5,859 nt of DNA. It comes from Deltaproteobacteria bacterium UBA5756. Lineage in GTDB: Bacteria; Desulfobacterota; Syntrophorhabdia; Syntrophorhabdales; Syntrophorhabdaceae. The notes under the pieces were generated by a model. That model ran no database searches, was not told where the DNA came from, and was given only the letters and a program-made list of their open reading frames with translations. The translations under genes and the position numbers were made by a program. Each line of letters opens with the position of its first letter. The first letter of the stretch is position 1. Positions 1-5,272 of the stretch are shown piece after piece. The stretch is from the NCBI GenBank assembly GCA_002418985.1, contig DIFE01000148.1, positions 1 through 5,859 on the forward strand, in the 5' to 3' direction.

Positions 1-255
1 CGGCTCAAAGAGGCCAAGGATTTTGCAGAGCTTAACGCCGCCCTGAGCGATGCGAAGGCAGATGCGGGATTGACCCTCGAAGAGAGACGGGACCTGTCCG
101 ATCTTTACCAGACGGAGGCGAAGAGGTTGAAACAGAAACCCCAGGCAGAACCGGCCCAGGCCGAGCAGCCCCCCGAGGCCTCGCAGGAGCAGGAGAAACA
201 GGAAGAGACAAAGGAAGAATCCACGCGCCAGGCAGAGAGAAAGCCTGGCTTTTAG
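1..255 (+). CDS. 3' end of a phage gene, possibly RecT-like recombinase tail (partial)
   Basis: The reading frame is open from the first base of the window to TAG at 253-255, giving 84 residues; the start lies upstream. The first 40 or so residues look like a helical hairpin (LKEAKDFAELNAAL, then LTLEERRDLSDLY), followed by a low-complexity tail rich in Q, E, A and K. Helical segments of this kind followed by a charged tail occur at the C-terminus of phage recombination proteins. A recombinase (RecT) next to an MBL-fold hydrolase is a known gene order in phages, so a RecT-like tail is a reasonable inference, but no catalytic domain is visible. A TTG at 70 could be read as a start, but the frame continues upstream without a stop, so a truncated longer gene is much more likely. 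The coding call is fairly sure; the identity is weak. Confidence 0.7.
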   Translation, partial: RLKEAKDFAELNAALSDAKADAGLTLEERRDLSDLYQTEAKRLKQKPQAEPAQAEQPPEASQEQEKQEETKEESTRQAERKPGF

Positions 256-269
256 GGAAGTCGTCGCTG

Positions 270-308
270 GATACCGACGATGCAGCGGCGATGGTCCGTA
301 TCGGTATC
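270..308. repeat. 8-bp perfect inverted repeat, 23-base spacer
   Basis: GATACCGA at 270-277 is the exact reverse complement of TCGGTATC at 301-308. The centres of the two arms are 31 bases apart, close to three helical turns. It could be a pair of operator half-sites or a long-loop hairpin in the leader of the downstream genes. The pairing is seen directly; any function is inference, and chance occurrence is possible. Confidence 0.4.
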
Positions 309-372
309 GGGAGAGGCGCGGGCCTGTGGGAAGGCCGGAAAGACATCCGGTTATCAAACAGCGCCAAATGTT

Positions 373-380
373 AAGGAGAA
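373..380 (+). promoter_or_regulatory. Ribosome binding site that sets the start at 385
   Basis: AAGGAGAA lies 4-5 bases before ATG at 385. It supports this start over the in-frame ATG at 280, which has no such site. Confidence 0.75.
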
Positions 381-384
381 GAAG

Positions 385-708
385 ATGCCCGAAGATAAAG
401 TTTTAACTTACGACGAGTGGATAGCGGAAGGGACGCGACGTTTCGGCCCCGACAAGATGGGGTGGAAGTTCATTTGCCCCTCGTGCGGGTATGTGGCAAG
501 CGTAGCGGACTGGAGGAACGCGGGCGACGAAAAGGGCAGCATGACGGCTTTTTCCTGTATCGGCAGATTGACCGGAAGCGAAAAACAGATGTTTGACAAG
601 ACTGGCGGCCCCTGCAACTACGCTGGTGGCGGTCTTTTCGGGCTGAACCCCATGAAGGTAATGCAGGACGGCGTGATACACAGCCTGTTTGATTTTGCGG
701 AGGCCTGA
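385..708 (+). CDS. VVA0879-family four-cysteine phage protein
   Basis: This is a 107-residue protein. It begins with a short helix containing DEWIAEGTRRFGPD (residues 10-23), followed by WKFICPSCGYVASV with the pair C31/C34. Single cysteines follow at C58 (FSCIGR) and C77 (GPCNYAGGGLFGLNP). Four cysteines in this order suggest a zinc-ribbon-like metal site; this is inferred, not shown. The overall pattern matches, from memory, the uncharacterised VVA0879 family found in phages and prophages, which has about this length and ends in a similar FDFAEA-type tail. No reaction or partner is known. The ATG at 385 is chosen because of the AAGGAGAA just upstream. The next gene starts 5 bases after the stop, so the two are probably cotranscribed. 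The family call is fairly confident; the function is unknown. Confidence 0.8.
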   Translation: MPEDKVLTYDEWIAEGTRRFGPDKMGWKFICPSCGYVASVADWRNAGDEKGSMTAFSCIGRLTGSEKQMFDKTGGPCNYAGGGLFGLNPMKVMQDGVIHSLFDFAEA

Positions 709-713
709 GACAG

Positions 714-1448
714 ATGAACTTCACCCCCATCGCATCATCATCTAAAGGCAACGCCTACCTCGTTTCATCCCCGGGCGCAGCCCCGGTTCTCCTCGAGGCC
801 GGTATCCCGATCAAGGCGCTCCGAGAAAAGCTCTGGAACCATGGCGTAAGGCTCTCCGATCTGGCGGGGTGTCTGGTGTCGCACGAACACGGGGACCACG
901 CAAAGTCGGTCAAGGATCTGTTGAAGGCGGGGGTGGATTGCTATATGTCCATGGGTACGGCGAAGGCCCTGGGAGTAGAGAAACATCATCGTGTATTCGA
1001 TGTAAACGGTGATGACCTCCCCTTTGCCTTTGTTGACAGACCCTTCGAATGGAACGTAATTCCATTTTCTCTGGAGCACGATGCCGCGGAATCGCTGGGG
1101 TTCTTTATATTCGCCCCGGACGGTGACCGGCTAGCGTTCATTCCAGATACGGCCTATGTCAAAGATCGGTTCTCAGGAATTACTACCCTGGCGATCGAAT
1201 GTAACCATGTCGCCGACATCCTCTCCGACAACATCCAGGAGGGGAACATCCCATCAGTGGTAGGCAGACGGGTGAGGCGCAATCACATGAGCCTGGACAG
1301 CGTGATCGGCATGCTCAGGGCAAACGATCTTTCGCGCTGCCGGGAAATATGGCTGTTACATCTGAGCGATGGGAATTCGGATGAGGCCCGCATGATCCGG
1401 ACGGTTCAGGAGCAAACGGGAATACCGTGTAGAGCAGCGGCAAATTAA
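714..1448 (+). CDS. MBL-fold metallo-hydrolase, YycJ/WalJ-like
   Basis: The protein has 244 residues, close to the usual length of stand-alone metallo-beta-lactamase-fold hydrolases. The N-terminus has the IASSSKGNAYLV pattern typical of the YycJ/WalJ group (residues 6-17). The metal-binding signature SHEHGDH is intact (H57, H59, D61, H62). Other candidate ligands are H122 (LEHDA), D145 (FIPDTAYV) and H216 (LLHLSDGNSD). ECNH (162-165) and NHMSLDS (190-196) also match the group. Family members are metal-dependent, usually di-zinc, hydrolases, and several act on nucleic acids, so a nuclease or phosphodiesterase role in phage DNA metabolism is plausible. The exact substrate is not visible. No signal peptide is seen, so it should be cytoplasmic. 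The start ATG follows the upstream stop by 5 bases, with CGGAGG at 698-703 as its ribosome binding site. Phages often carry such a gene beside a recombinase. Confidence 0.88.
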   Translation: MNFTPIASSSKGNAYLVSSPGAAPVLLEAGIPIKALREKLWNHGVRLSDLAGCLVSHEHGDHAKSVKDLLKAGVDCYMSMGTAKALGVEKHHRVFDVNGDDLPFAFVDRPFEWNVIPFSLEHDAAESLGFFIFAPDGDRLAFIPDTAYVKDRFSGITTLAIECNHVADILSDNIQEGNIPSVVGRRVRRNHMSLDSVIGMLRANDLSRCREIWLLHLSDGNSDEARMIRTVQEQTGIPCRAAAN

Positions 1449-1462
1449 AACAAGGAGGCAGC

Positions 1463-1699
1463 ATGTCGCGTGCGAATTACCAGGTAGTCGAGACAACGCC
1501 CGAAGCAGTTGTCCTACGGGACATCGGGCCCTGGAACAAGTTTATGACGATCACGAACGCCGCCGAGGAAGTAGTCGAAGAACTTGCCGACCGCGGAATT
1601 CTGAAAGACGGCCAGCGCCTATTCTACTACGATTCAGAAAATGAGCTTACCGAACTCGTGCACAAAGACGGCCAATTTATGACGTTCGCGCCGGCGTAA
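1463..1699 (+). CDS. Small acidic phage protein of unknown function
   Basis: This 78-residue protein is preceded by a near-perfect AAGGAGG (1452-1458), 4 bases before the ATG. It sits 14 bases after the MBL gene and 11 bases before the ParB gene, so it belongs to the same operon. By hand count it has about 14 acidic and 7 basic residues. The first half alternates short predicted strands (YQVVETTPEAVVLRDI) with a helix (AAEEVVEELADRGIL), and the second half carries a second strand pair (RLFYYDSENELTELVH). There are no cysteines and no recognised catalytic motif. I do not recognise a named family. The strong ribosome binding site and its place in the array make it a real gene. Confidence 0.78.
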   Translation: MSRANYQVVETTPEAVVLRDIGPWNKFMTITNAAEEVVEELADRGILKDGQRLFYYDSENELTELVHKDGQFMTFAPA

Positions 1700-1710
1700 A
1701 AGGAGGACCC

Positions 1711-3411
1711 ATGCCAGCAAACAAAGCAAAAGCAGTGCCCGGCCCGGAGACGGAACCGGTAACCTGGCAGGATACCATCACGTACCTGCCGGTCAATAAG
1801 ATCGCCTCAAACCCTCAGAACCCGCGGGAGTTTGGGAAGCATGTGCTGGATGCGGATGCCAGCGACGCATTCGCAGAGTTAATATCGTCCATCCAGAAAC
1901 ACGGCGTCCTGCAGCCCATCATTGTCCGGCAAACAGGCCAGGAGAACTACGAACTCGTAGCCGGTGAAAGGAGATGGAGGGCGGCACAGACCGCAGGCCT
2001 TGAAACCATCCCCGCGATCGTGAAGGACCTCGACGAGGATCAGGCTTTCGAGGTTATGACCGTAGAAAACCTCCTCAGGGAGGATCTCACCGAGGCCGAG
2101 GAGGCAAGGAGCTTCGCGGCCTATGTCGACGCCAAGGGTGACGGCGCCATCGAGGACCTGGCGCAGCGCTCCGGGATCAGCCCGAGGTATATCCGCCGGC
2201 GCGTCCAGGTCATGCGGCTGCCGGAGAAGATCCTGAAGGAATGGGAAGACGGAAAGATCGCTTTCGGCGTGCTCGAGCAGTTGCTCCGACTGGATCCGGA
2301 TAAGGTCGAAGAGTTTCACGAGAAGCATATGAAAAATGAGTGGGATCTCCGCGTCGACCGCGTCAAAAGCAATATCGACGGCATGGCGATCCCCCTGAGC
2401 GGCGCTCTCTTCAAAACCAAAGAGGCAGGCTGCGTATCCTGCCCTGCCAACAGCAAGGTTCAGGTGTCGTTATTTGGCGACGACTTCTCCGAAAAAAAGG
2501 TCAACTGTCTGAACCCCGTCTGCTTCGTCGAGAAGCAGAGGACATTCCTCACGGAGAACTGGCCGGCCACAAAGCTCGCGAAGGAATACGGCACCAACGG
2601 CTTCACGTTCCACGAAGAGATCGGCTACGATAAGTACGAATCTTTCTACACGGGCAAACAGCCGTGGGAGAAGTGTAAGGACTGTTCGTCCTTCGTCACG
2701 ATACTCTACCGCCATTCCGGACAGACATTTCACAACAAGGCCTGCACGGCCCCCGCGTGTTTCAGGTCACAGTCCAAGACCAAGGAGACAGGCAACGACC
2801 CGAAACCGTCGAAGAACCTGGGCCCCGAGTTCCAGGACATATTTTACCGTGAGAGGATCCCCCATGTTGCCGATATAGCTCTCCCCTTAGATGACGCCCG
2901 TCACCTGCGCATCGTCGCCCTGGCTCTCATCACCAACAGCGAGCGCACCCGGGACATGTTCTCTAAAGATATGGGCATAGCGCACCAGTACGCATGGGAA
3001 GGCGCCGGGAAGATTTGGAAGAAGCTCGAGGGGTTGAACGTTGAGGAACTCACCACCTGGATCAGGAGAGTCTCCCTCTATCTCACTCTCGACGACATGC
3101 AAATCGGCGGCGGCCTCAGTCACAAGCACCTCGTGGCCAAACATTTGGGCATCGACCTGAAAACGGAGTGGCGGCTCCACGACGACTACCTCAAGCGCAA
3201 GACGATCCCCGAGATCCTCGCCCTGTGCAAGGAACTGAAGATCCTCGACGATCCCAAGGCCAAAGAATTCGCCGCGGGGACCCTGAAGATGAAGGGCGAC
3301 AAGTACGAGAACCTCAAGAAGAAAGACCTCATCCGCCTGATCCTCGAAAGTGGCGTGGACCTCGCCGGCCGGGTACCGAAAGAAATCCTGAAAATAGGAA
3401 AGGAGAACTGA
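1711..3411 (+). CDS. Orphan ParB-like protein with two cysteine modules
   Basis: The protein has 566 residues, about twice the length of a typical chromosomal ParB. The N-terminal ParB/sulfiredoxin-like domain covers roughly residues 22-125. It includes LPVNKIASNPQNPR, the GVLQPIIVR strand and the nucleotide-binding motif GERRWRA (85-91), which in ParB proteins contacts CTP. ENLLREDLTEAEEA (119-132) matches the second conserved ParB box. A helix-turn-helix follows at about 147-170 (IEDLAQRSGISPRYIRRRV). Two cysteine modules come next: C241/C244/C266/C271 and C322/C325/C345/C350, each ending in C-x2-P-x-C-F and likely binding zinc. The last 200 residues are mostly helical. No ParA ATPase gene is in view, so classical partition is unproven; a DNA-binding or genome-handling role is more cautious. 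The start is fixed by AAAGGAGG (1699-1706), which overlaps the preceding stop codon. Confidence 0.88.
   Translation: MPANKAKAVPGPETEPVTWQDTITYLPVNKIASNPQNPREFGKHVLDADASDAFAELISSIQKHGVLQPIIVRQTGQENYELVAGERRWRAAQTAGLETIPAIVKDLDEDQAFEVMTVENLLREDLTEAEEARSFAAYVDAKGDGAIEDLAQRSGISPRYIRRRVQVMRLPEKILKEWEDGKIAFGVLEQLLRLDPDKVEEFHEKHMKNEWDLRVDRVKSNIDGMAIPLSGALFKTKEAGCVSCPANSKVQVSLFGDDFSEKKVNCLNPVCFVEKQRTFLTENWPATKLAKEYGTNGFTFHEEIGYDKYESFYTGKQPWEKCKDCSSFVTILYRHSGQTFHNKACTAPACFRSQSKTKETGNDPKPSKNLGPEFQDIFYRERIPHVADIALPLDDARHLRIVALALITNSERTRDMFSKDMGIAHQYAWEGAGKIWKKLEGLNVEELTTWIRRVSLYLTLDDMQIGGGLSHKHLVAKHLGIDLKTEWRLHDDYLKRKTIPEILALCKELKILDDPKAKEFAAGTLKMKGDKYENLKKKDLIRLILESGVDLAGRVPKEILKIGKEN
2312..2327. promoter_or_regulatory. 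Possible parS-like site inside the parB gene
   Basis: AGTTTCACGAGAAGCA matches the known bacterial chromosomal parS consensus TGTTTCACGTGAAACA at 13 of 16 positions. In Bacillus subtilis a real parS lies inside spo0J (parB), so the location is suggestive. The match is not a perfect palindrome, and this ParB is divergent and may recognise a different site. It lies within codons for EFHEK, so coincidence is possible. I treat it as a candidate only. Confidence 0.25.
3399..3405 (+). promoter_or_regulatory. Ribosome binding site supporting the GTG start at 3414
   Basis: AAAGGAG lies 8 bases before GTG at 3414, inside the last codons of the ParB gene. It favours this GTG over the longer open frame, which runs back into the ParB gene. 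Confidence 0.7.
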
Positions 3412-3413
3412 CC

Positions 3414-3629
3414 GTGTTCGATGACACCGAAACCGTTGAGGTAGACATCATCTGCACCTATATCAGGTCCAGCGATCGCGCCATCCTCATCGAGGTCGAT
3501 GGTGAACAGGACTGGATACCTAAAAGCCAGATCATCGATGCGAGCGTCGACCTTGATGATCTTGAAAAGGGCGACCCGGTCACCATCACCATTCCCGAGT
3601 GGCTCGCAGAAGAAAAAGTACTCATATAA
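3414..3629 (+). CDS. Very acidic 71-residue phage protein, unknown function
   Basis: The GTG start at 3414 is 2 bases after the ParB stop and has a good AAAGGAG upstream. The frame is open further 5', but that part overlaps the ParB gene in another frame and reads as an arginine/proline-rich shadow. The protein is mostly predicted beta strand (TVEVDIICTYI, RAILIEVDG, PVTITIPEW) with a DWIPKSQI motif near the middle (residues 33-40). By hand count it has 19 acidic and 5 basic residues, a net charge near -14. Small beta-rich phage proteins with a WIPKSQ-like motif are common, as I recall, but have no assigned role. A small OB-like or DNA-mimic fold is possible but unproven. The next gene begins 13 bases after its stop. 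Confidence 0.78.
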   Translation: MFDDTETVEVDIICTYIRSSDRAILIEVDGEQDWIPKSQIIDASVDLDDLEKGDPVTITIPEWLAEEKVLI

Positions 3630-3636
3630 AAGGGGG
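3628..3636 (+). promoter_or_regulatory. Ribosome binding site for the GTG start at 3643
   Basis: AAAAGGGGG overlaps the preceding TAA stop (3627-3629) and ends 6 bases before GTG at 3643, supporting that codon as the start. Confidence 0.65.
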
Positions 3637-3642
3637 TAATCA

Positions 3643-3993
3643 GTGCCAACAATAGGACAGAAAACCGTAGAAGCAGTATCAGATAAATTCCGGGCCCTGC
3701 TCATGGAGCATAAGGCCGACCTCGATAAGGCCTGGCTGGCTTGCGATAAGACGCTTTCCATTCCCGTCAGTCTCAAATTCAAACTCGGTCCCGGAAGCGG
3801 AGACATGGAGTACAGCGTCTCCCTGGACATTATCACCGACCGGGTCAAAACGTCCGGCTCCGGAGTCGTCAACGAACGTCAGGACGAACTCTTTCCACGC
3901 AAAGAAACACCGAAAGCACGAAAGGGCACTCTCCGCTGGTTCGCTATGCCGGATTGTATGCTGGCCGTCTATAAACAGGGAGGATACGCATGA
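3643..3993 (+). CDS. 116-residue phage protein with possible clamp-binding motif
   Basis: The GTG start is preceded by a purine-rich AAAAGGGGG, 6 bases upstream. The N-terminal half is helical (KTVEAVSDKFRALLMEH, then a second helix to about residue 35). It is followed by two strands (SIPVSLKFKLGPG and MEYSVSLDIITDRVK). The segment RQDELFPR includes Q80-D-E-L-F84, which fits the loose bacterial sliding-clamp binding pattern Q-x-x-L-F. This arrangement, strands followed by a DELF-like motif, resembles small proteins often found in phage DNA-metabolism clusters, but I cannot name a family. The C-terminal 30 residues are basic, then hydrophobic (LRWFAMPDCMLAVY). Its TGA stop overlaps the next ATG as ATGA, so translation of the two is probably coupled. 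Confidence 0.75.
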   Translation: MPTIGQKTVEAVSDKFRALLMEHKADLDKAWLACDKTLSIPVSLKFKLGPGSGDMEYSVSLDIITDRVKTSGSGVVNERQDELFPRKETPKARKGTLRWFAMPDCMLAVYKQGGYA

Positions 3994-4226
3994 AAAACAA
4001 GCTCATCGACCTCAATAACCATCTTTTCGCCGAGATTGAGCGCCTCTCCGACGAGAGCACCACGGGCGACGCCCTCAAGACGGAGATCGCCCGGGCAGAG
4101 GCCGTTACAAAGGTCGCCAGGGAGATAATCAACAACGCGCACCTGGCGCTGAAGGCCGAGATCGCAATGGGCGAACGAGAGATCCGCGAAATGCCGCCGA
4201 TGCTGGCAAAGACCAATGCGGCGTAA
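3990..4226 (+). CDS. Small helical phage protein next to the HNH gene
   Basis: This 78-residue protein starts at an ATGA overlap with the preceding gene and has AGGGAGG at 3977-3983, 6 bases before its ATG. The sequence opens with KNKLIDLNNHLFAEIERL and continues with ARAEAVTKVAREIINNAHLALKAE. This is an almost wholly helical pattern that I recognise as a widespread uncharacterised phage family, usually found directly upstream of an HNH-family gene, as it is here. No catalytic residues, cysteines or membrane segments are present. It could be a small helical adaptor or nucleic-acid-associated protein, but that is inference. The HNH gene begins 11 bases before its stop codon, which suggests coupled expression. 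Confidence 0.78.
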   Translation: MKNKLIDLNNHLFAEIERLSDESTTGDALKTEIARAEAVTKVAREIINNAHLALKAEIAMGEREIREMPPMLAKTNAA

Positions 4227-5019
4227 CCAGTACACAGATCAACAGTTGCGGTTCCTGAAAGCCGGGTATCGGAAAATGCGCATTCCCGAGCTGACGGCCG
4301 CCTTCAACACGAGATTCGGCACGGACAAATCCGAGGTGGCGATCAAGTCGGCGCTGACAAACCATGACTACACCTGCGGCCGTCCGACGGGCGGTGTCAC
4401 GGGCACCTATCTTATCTTCTCCCGGGAGCAGGCGGCTTTCATCGAGGAGAATTACACAAGCCTCTCCCAGGGAGAACTGACCGCGGCGGTCAACGAGACC
4501 TTCGGCACAGAGTTTACGGCTGGCCAGATACGCTCCTTCGTGCATAACCACGGCGTAAAGTCAGGCAGGACGGGACGCTACGAAAACGGACATCAGTCCT
4601 GGAACGCAGGCACAAAAGGCCTCACCCACCGCAACAGGACCACCTTCAAAAAGGGTAACGTCCCGCCGAACAGAAAGCCGGTCGGCACCGAGCGCATAGA
4701 CTCGAAGGACGGGTACATCCTGGTCAAGATCAACGAGACCGACCCCTATACCGGATTCCCGACAAGGTACAAACTCAAACATATAGTTATATGGGAACAG
4801 GCCCACGGTCCGGTACCGAAAGGCATGGCCGTTATCTTCCGGGACGGGAACAAAATGAACTGTGTCCTGGAGAACCTGGCGCTGGTGACCCGGGCGGAAC
4901 TGTTGCGGCTGAACCAAATGGGGTATGCAGAAACCCCCGAGGAACTGAAACCGAGCGTGTTCGCGCTGGCAAAGCTGGAAGTGAAGGTATTCGGAAAGAA
5001 TAAGGAAGCCCATGCCTGA
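4216..5019 (+). CDS. HNH-family protein with tandem N-terminal HTH-like repeat
   Basis: The protein has 267 residues. Residues 6-56 and 68-118 are two copies of one unit; each starts with an aromatic and T/S, then carries ELTAA, N, FGT, I-K/R-S, NH and GR at matching positions. They look like Myb/helix-turn-helix DNA-binding modules. A linker rich in G, N and K (about 122-165) leads to the HNH region: GYILVKINE, LKHIVIWEQAHGPVPKG (187-203), then VIFRDGNKMN and LENLALVTR. N215 and N220 fit the HNH pattern. The usual histidine in the D-H-x-D-G position appears to be F208, so nuclease activity is not certain. Family members are phage homing-type or packaging-associated HNH proteins. The start overlaps the previous gene by 11 bases and has no strong ribosome binding site, so it probably depends on coupled translation. 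Confidence 0.85.
   Translation: MRRNQYTDQQLRFLKAGYRKMRIPELTAAFNTRFGTDKSEVAIKSALTNHDYTCGRPTGGVTGTYLIFSREQAAFIEENYTSLSQGELTAAVNETFGTEFTAGQIRSFVHNHGVKSGRTGRYENGHQSWNAGTKGLTHRNRTTFKKGNVPPNRKPVGTERIDSKDGYILVKINETDPYTGFPTRYKLKHIVIWEQAHGPVPKGMAVIFRDGNKMNCVLENLALVTRAELLRLNQMGYAETPEELKPSVFALAKLEVKVFGKNKEAHA
4231..4383 (+). repeat. Protein-level repeat unit 1 in the HNH gene
   Basis: This encodes residues 6-56 of the HNH-family protein. It aligns without gaps to the unit at 4417-4569, offset by exactly 62 codons. Shared residues include Q10/Q72, F13/F75, Y18/Y80, ELTAA (25-29 and 87-91), N31/N93, FGT (34-36 and 96-98), I43/I105, NH (49-50 and 111-112) and GR (55-56 and 117-118). Confidence 0.8.
4417..4569 (+). 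repeat. Protein-level repeat unit 2 in the HNH gene
   Basis: This encodes residues 68-118 and is the second copy of the unit at 4231-4383. The DNA has diverged much more than the protein pattern, so the duplication is old rather than a recent copying event. Confidence 0.8.
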
Positions 5020-5272
5020 ACCCCGTCCCCTCATCAACCACATCACCTGGATCGGCCCGGACGGCAAGTGGCACAGTCGCGGCTTTCTTCCCCTGTACGA
5101 TCACATACTCAAATGGGACACGGACGTTAAGTGCCCCGAAGACTGTCGCCTCGCTCCACGCTGTCACCCTATGGTGCAAGGAGATCGGGACGGCGTATGG
5201 AGTGTCCAATACAAGCTCTGCACGCTGACGGTGATCAAGGCAGGGCTGATTAAGGAAAAGGAGCTGATATGA
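5012..5272 (+). CDS. Small cysteine-containing phage protein, unknown function
   Basis: The gene encodes 86 residues. Its ATG lies 8 bases inside the end of the HNH gene, with AAGGAA (5002-5007) just upstream. The N-terminal part carries HITWIGPDGKWHSRGFLPLYDHIL (residues 10-33, with one break between groups), rich in aromatic residues. Four cysteines follow: C41 and C45 (VKCPEDC), C51 (PRCHP) and C70 (KLCTL), with H52 as a further possible ligand. The spacing could bind a metal ion such as zinc, but I do not recognise the family and no enzyme motif is present. The stop codon overlaps the ATG of the next gene as ATGA, so the two proteins are likely made together and may act together. Confidence 0.72.
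   Translation: MPEPRPLINHITWIGPDGKWHSRGFLPLYDHILKWDTDVKCPEDCRLAPRCHPMVQGDRDGVWSVQYKLCTLTVIKAGLIKEKELI

Larger units (their letters stand above)
256..384. other. 129-base gap, the longest non-coding stretch in the window
   Basis: This gap separates the left-edge gene from the VVA0879-family gene, in a region where other gaps are at most about 30 bases. It contains an 8-bp inverted repeat (270-277 with 301-308) and a short 5-bp hairpin, CCGGA at 335-339 with TCCGG at 346-350. No T-run follows either hairpin, so neither looks like an intrinsic terminator. I see no good -35/-10 promoter pair. The frame of the downstream gene is open back to an ATG at 280, but that ATG has no ribosome binding site and the extra residues do not resemble the family. 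The gap could hold a regulatory element or the remains of a lost gene. Confidence 0.55.

Noticed and set aside
335..350. CCGGA/TCCGG hairpin as a terminator or attenuator
   Set aside because: The stem is only 5 bp and no U-tract follows.
280..384. In-frame ATG at 280 as the start of the VVA0879-family gene
   Set aside because: It has no ribosome binding site, the added residues do not resemble the family, and AAGGAGAA precedes ATG 385.
1033..1062. TTGACA as a -35 promoter box
   Set aside because: It lies inside a gene, and no acceptable -10 box appears 16-18 bases downstream.
1048..1066. AATGGAA/TTCCATT hairpin followed by TTTT as an intrinsic terminator
   Set aside because: It is an AT-rich 7-bp stem with a very short T-run inside the MBL coding sequence, so it is probably chance.
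3168..3413. Longer open frame upstream of the 71-residue gene
   Set aside because: It overlaps the well-supported ParB gene and reads as arginine/proline-rich shadow; the GTG at 3414 has its own ribosome binding site.
3186..3872. 228-codon open frame on the minus strand
   Set aside because: It crosses three + strand genes with good ribosome binding sites, has no recognisable domain, and is best explained as a shadow frame.
4129..4551. 140-codon open frame on the minus strand opposite the HNH gene
   Set aside because: The + strand protein here has clear repeats and family motifs, and the antisense frame shows none.
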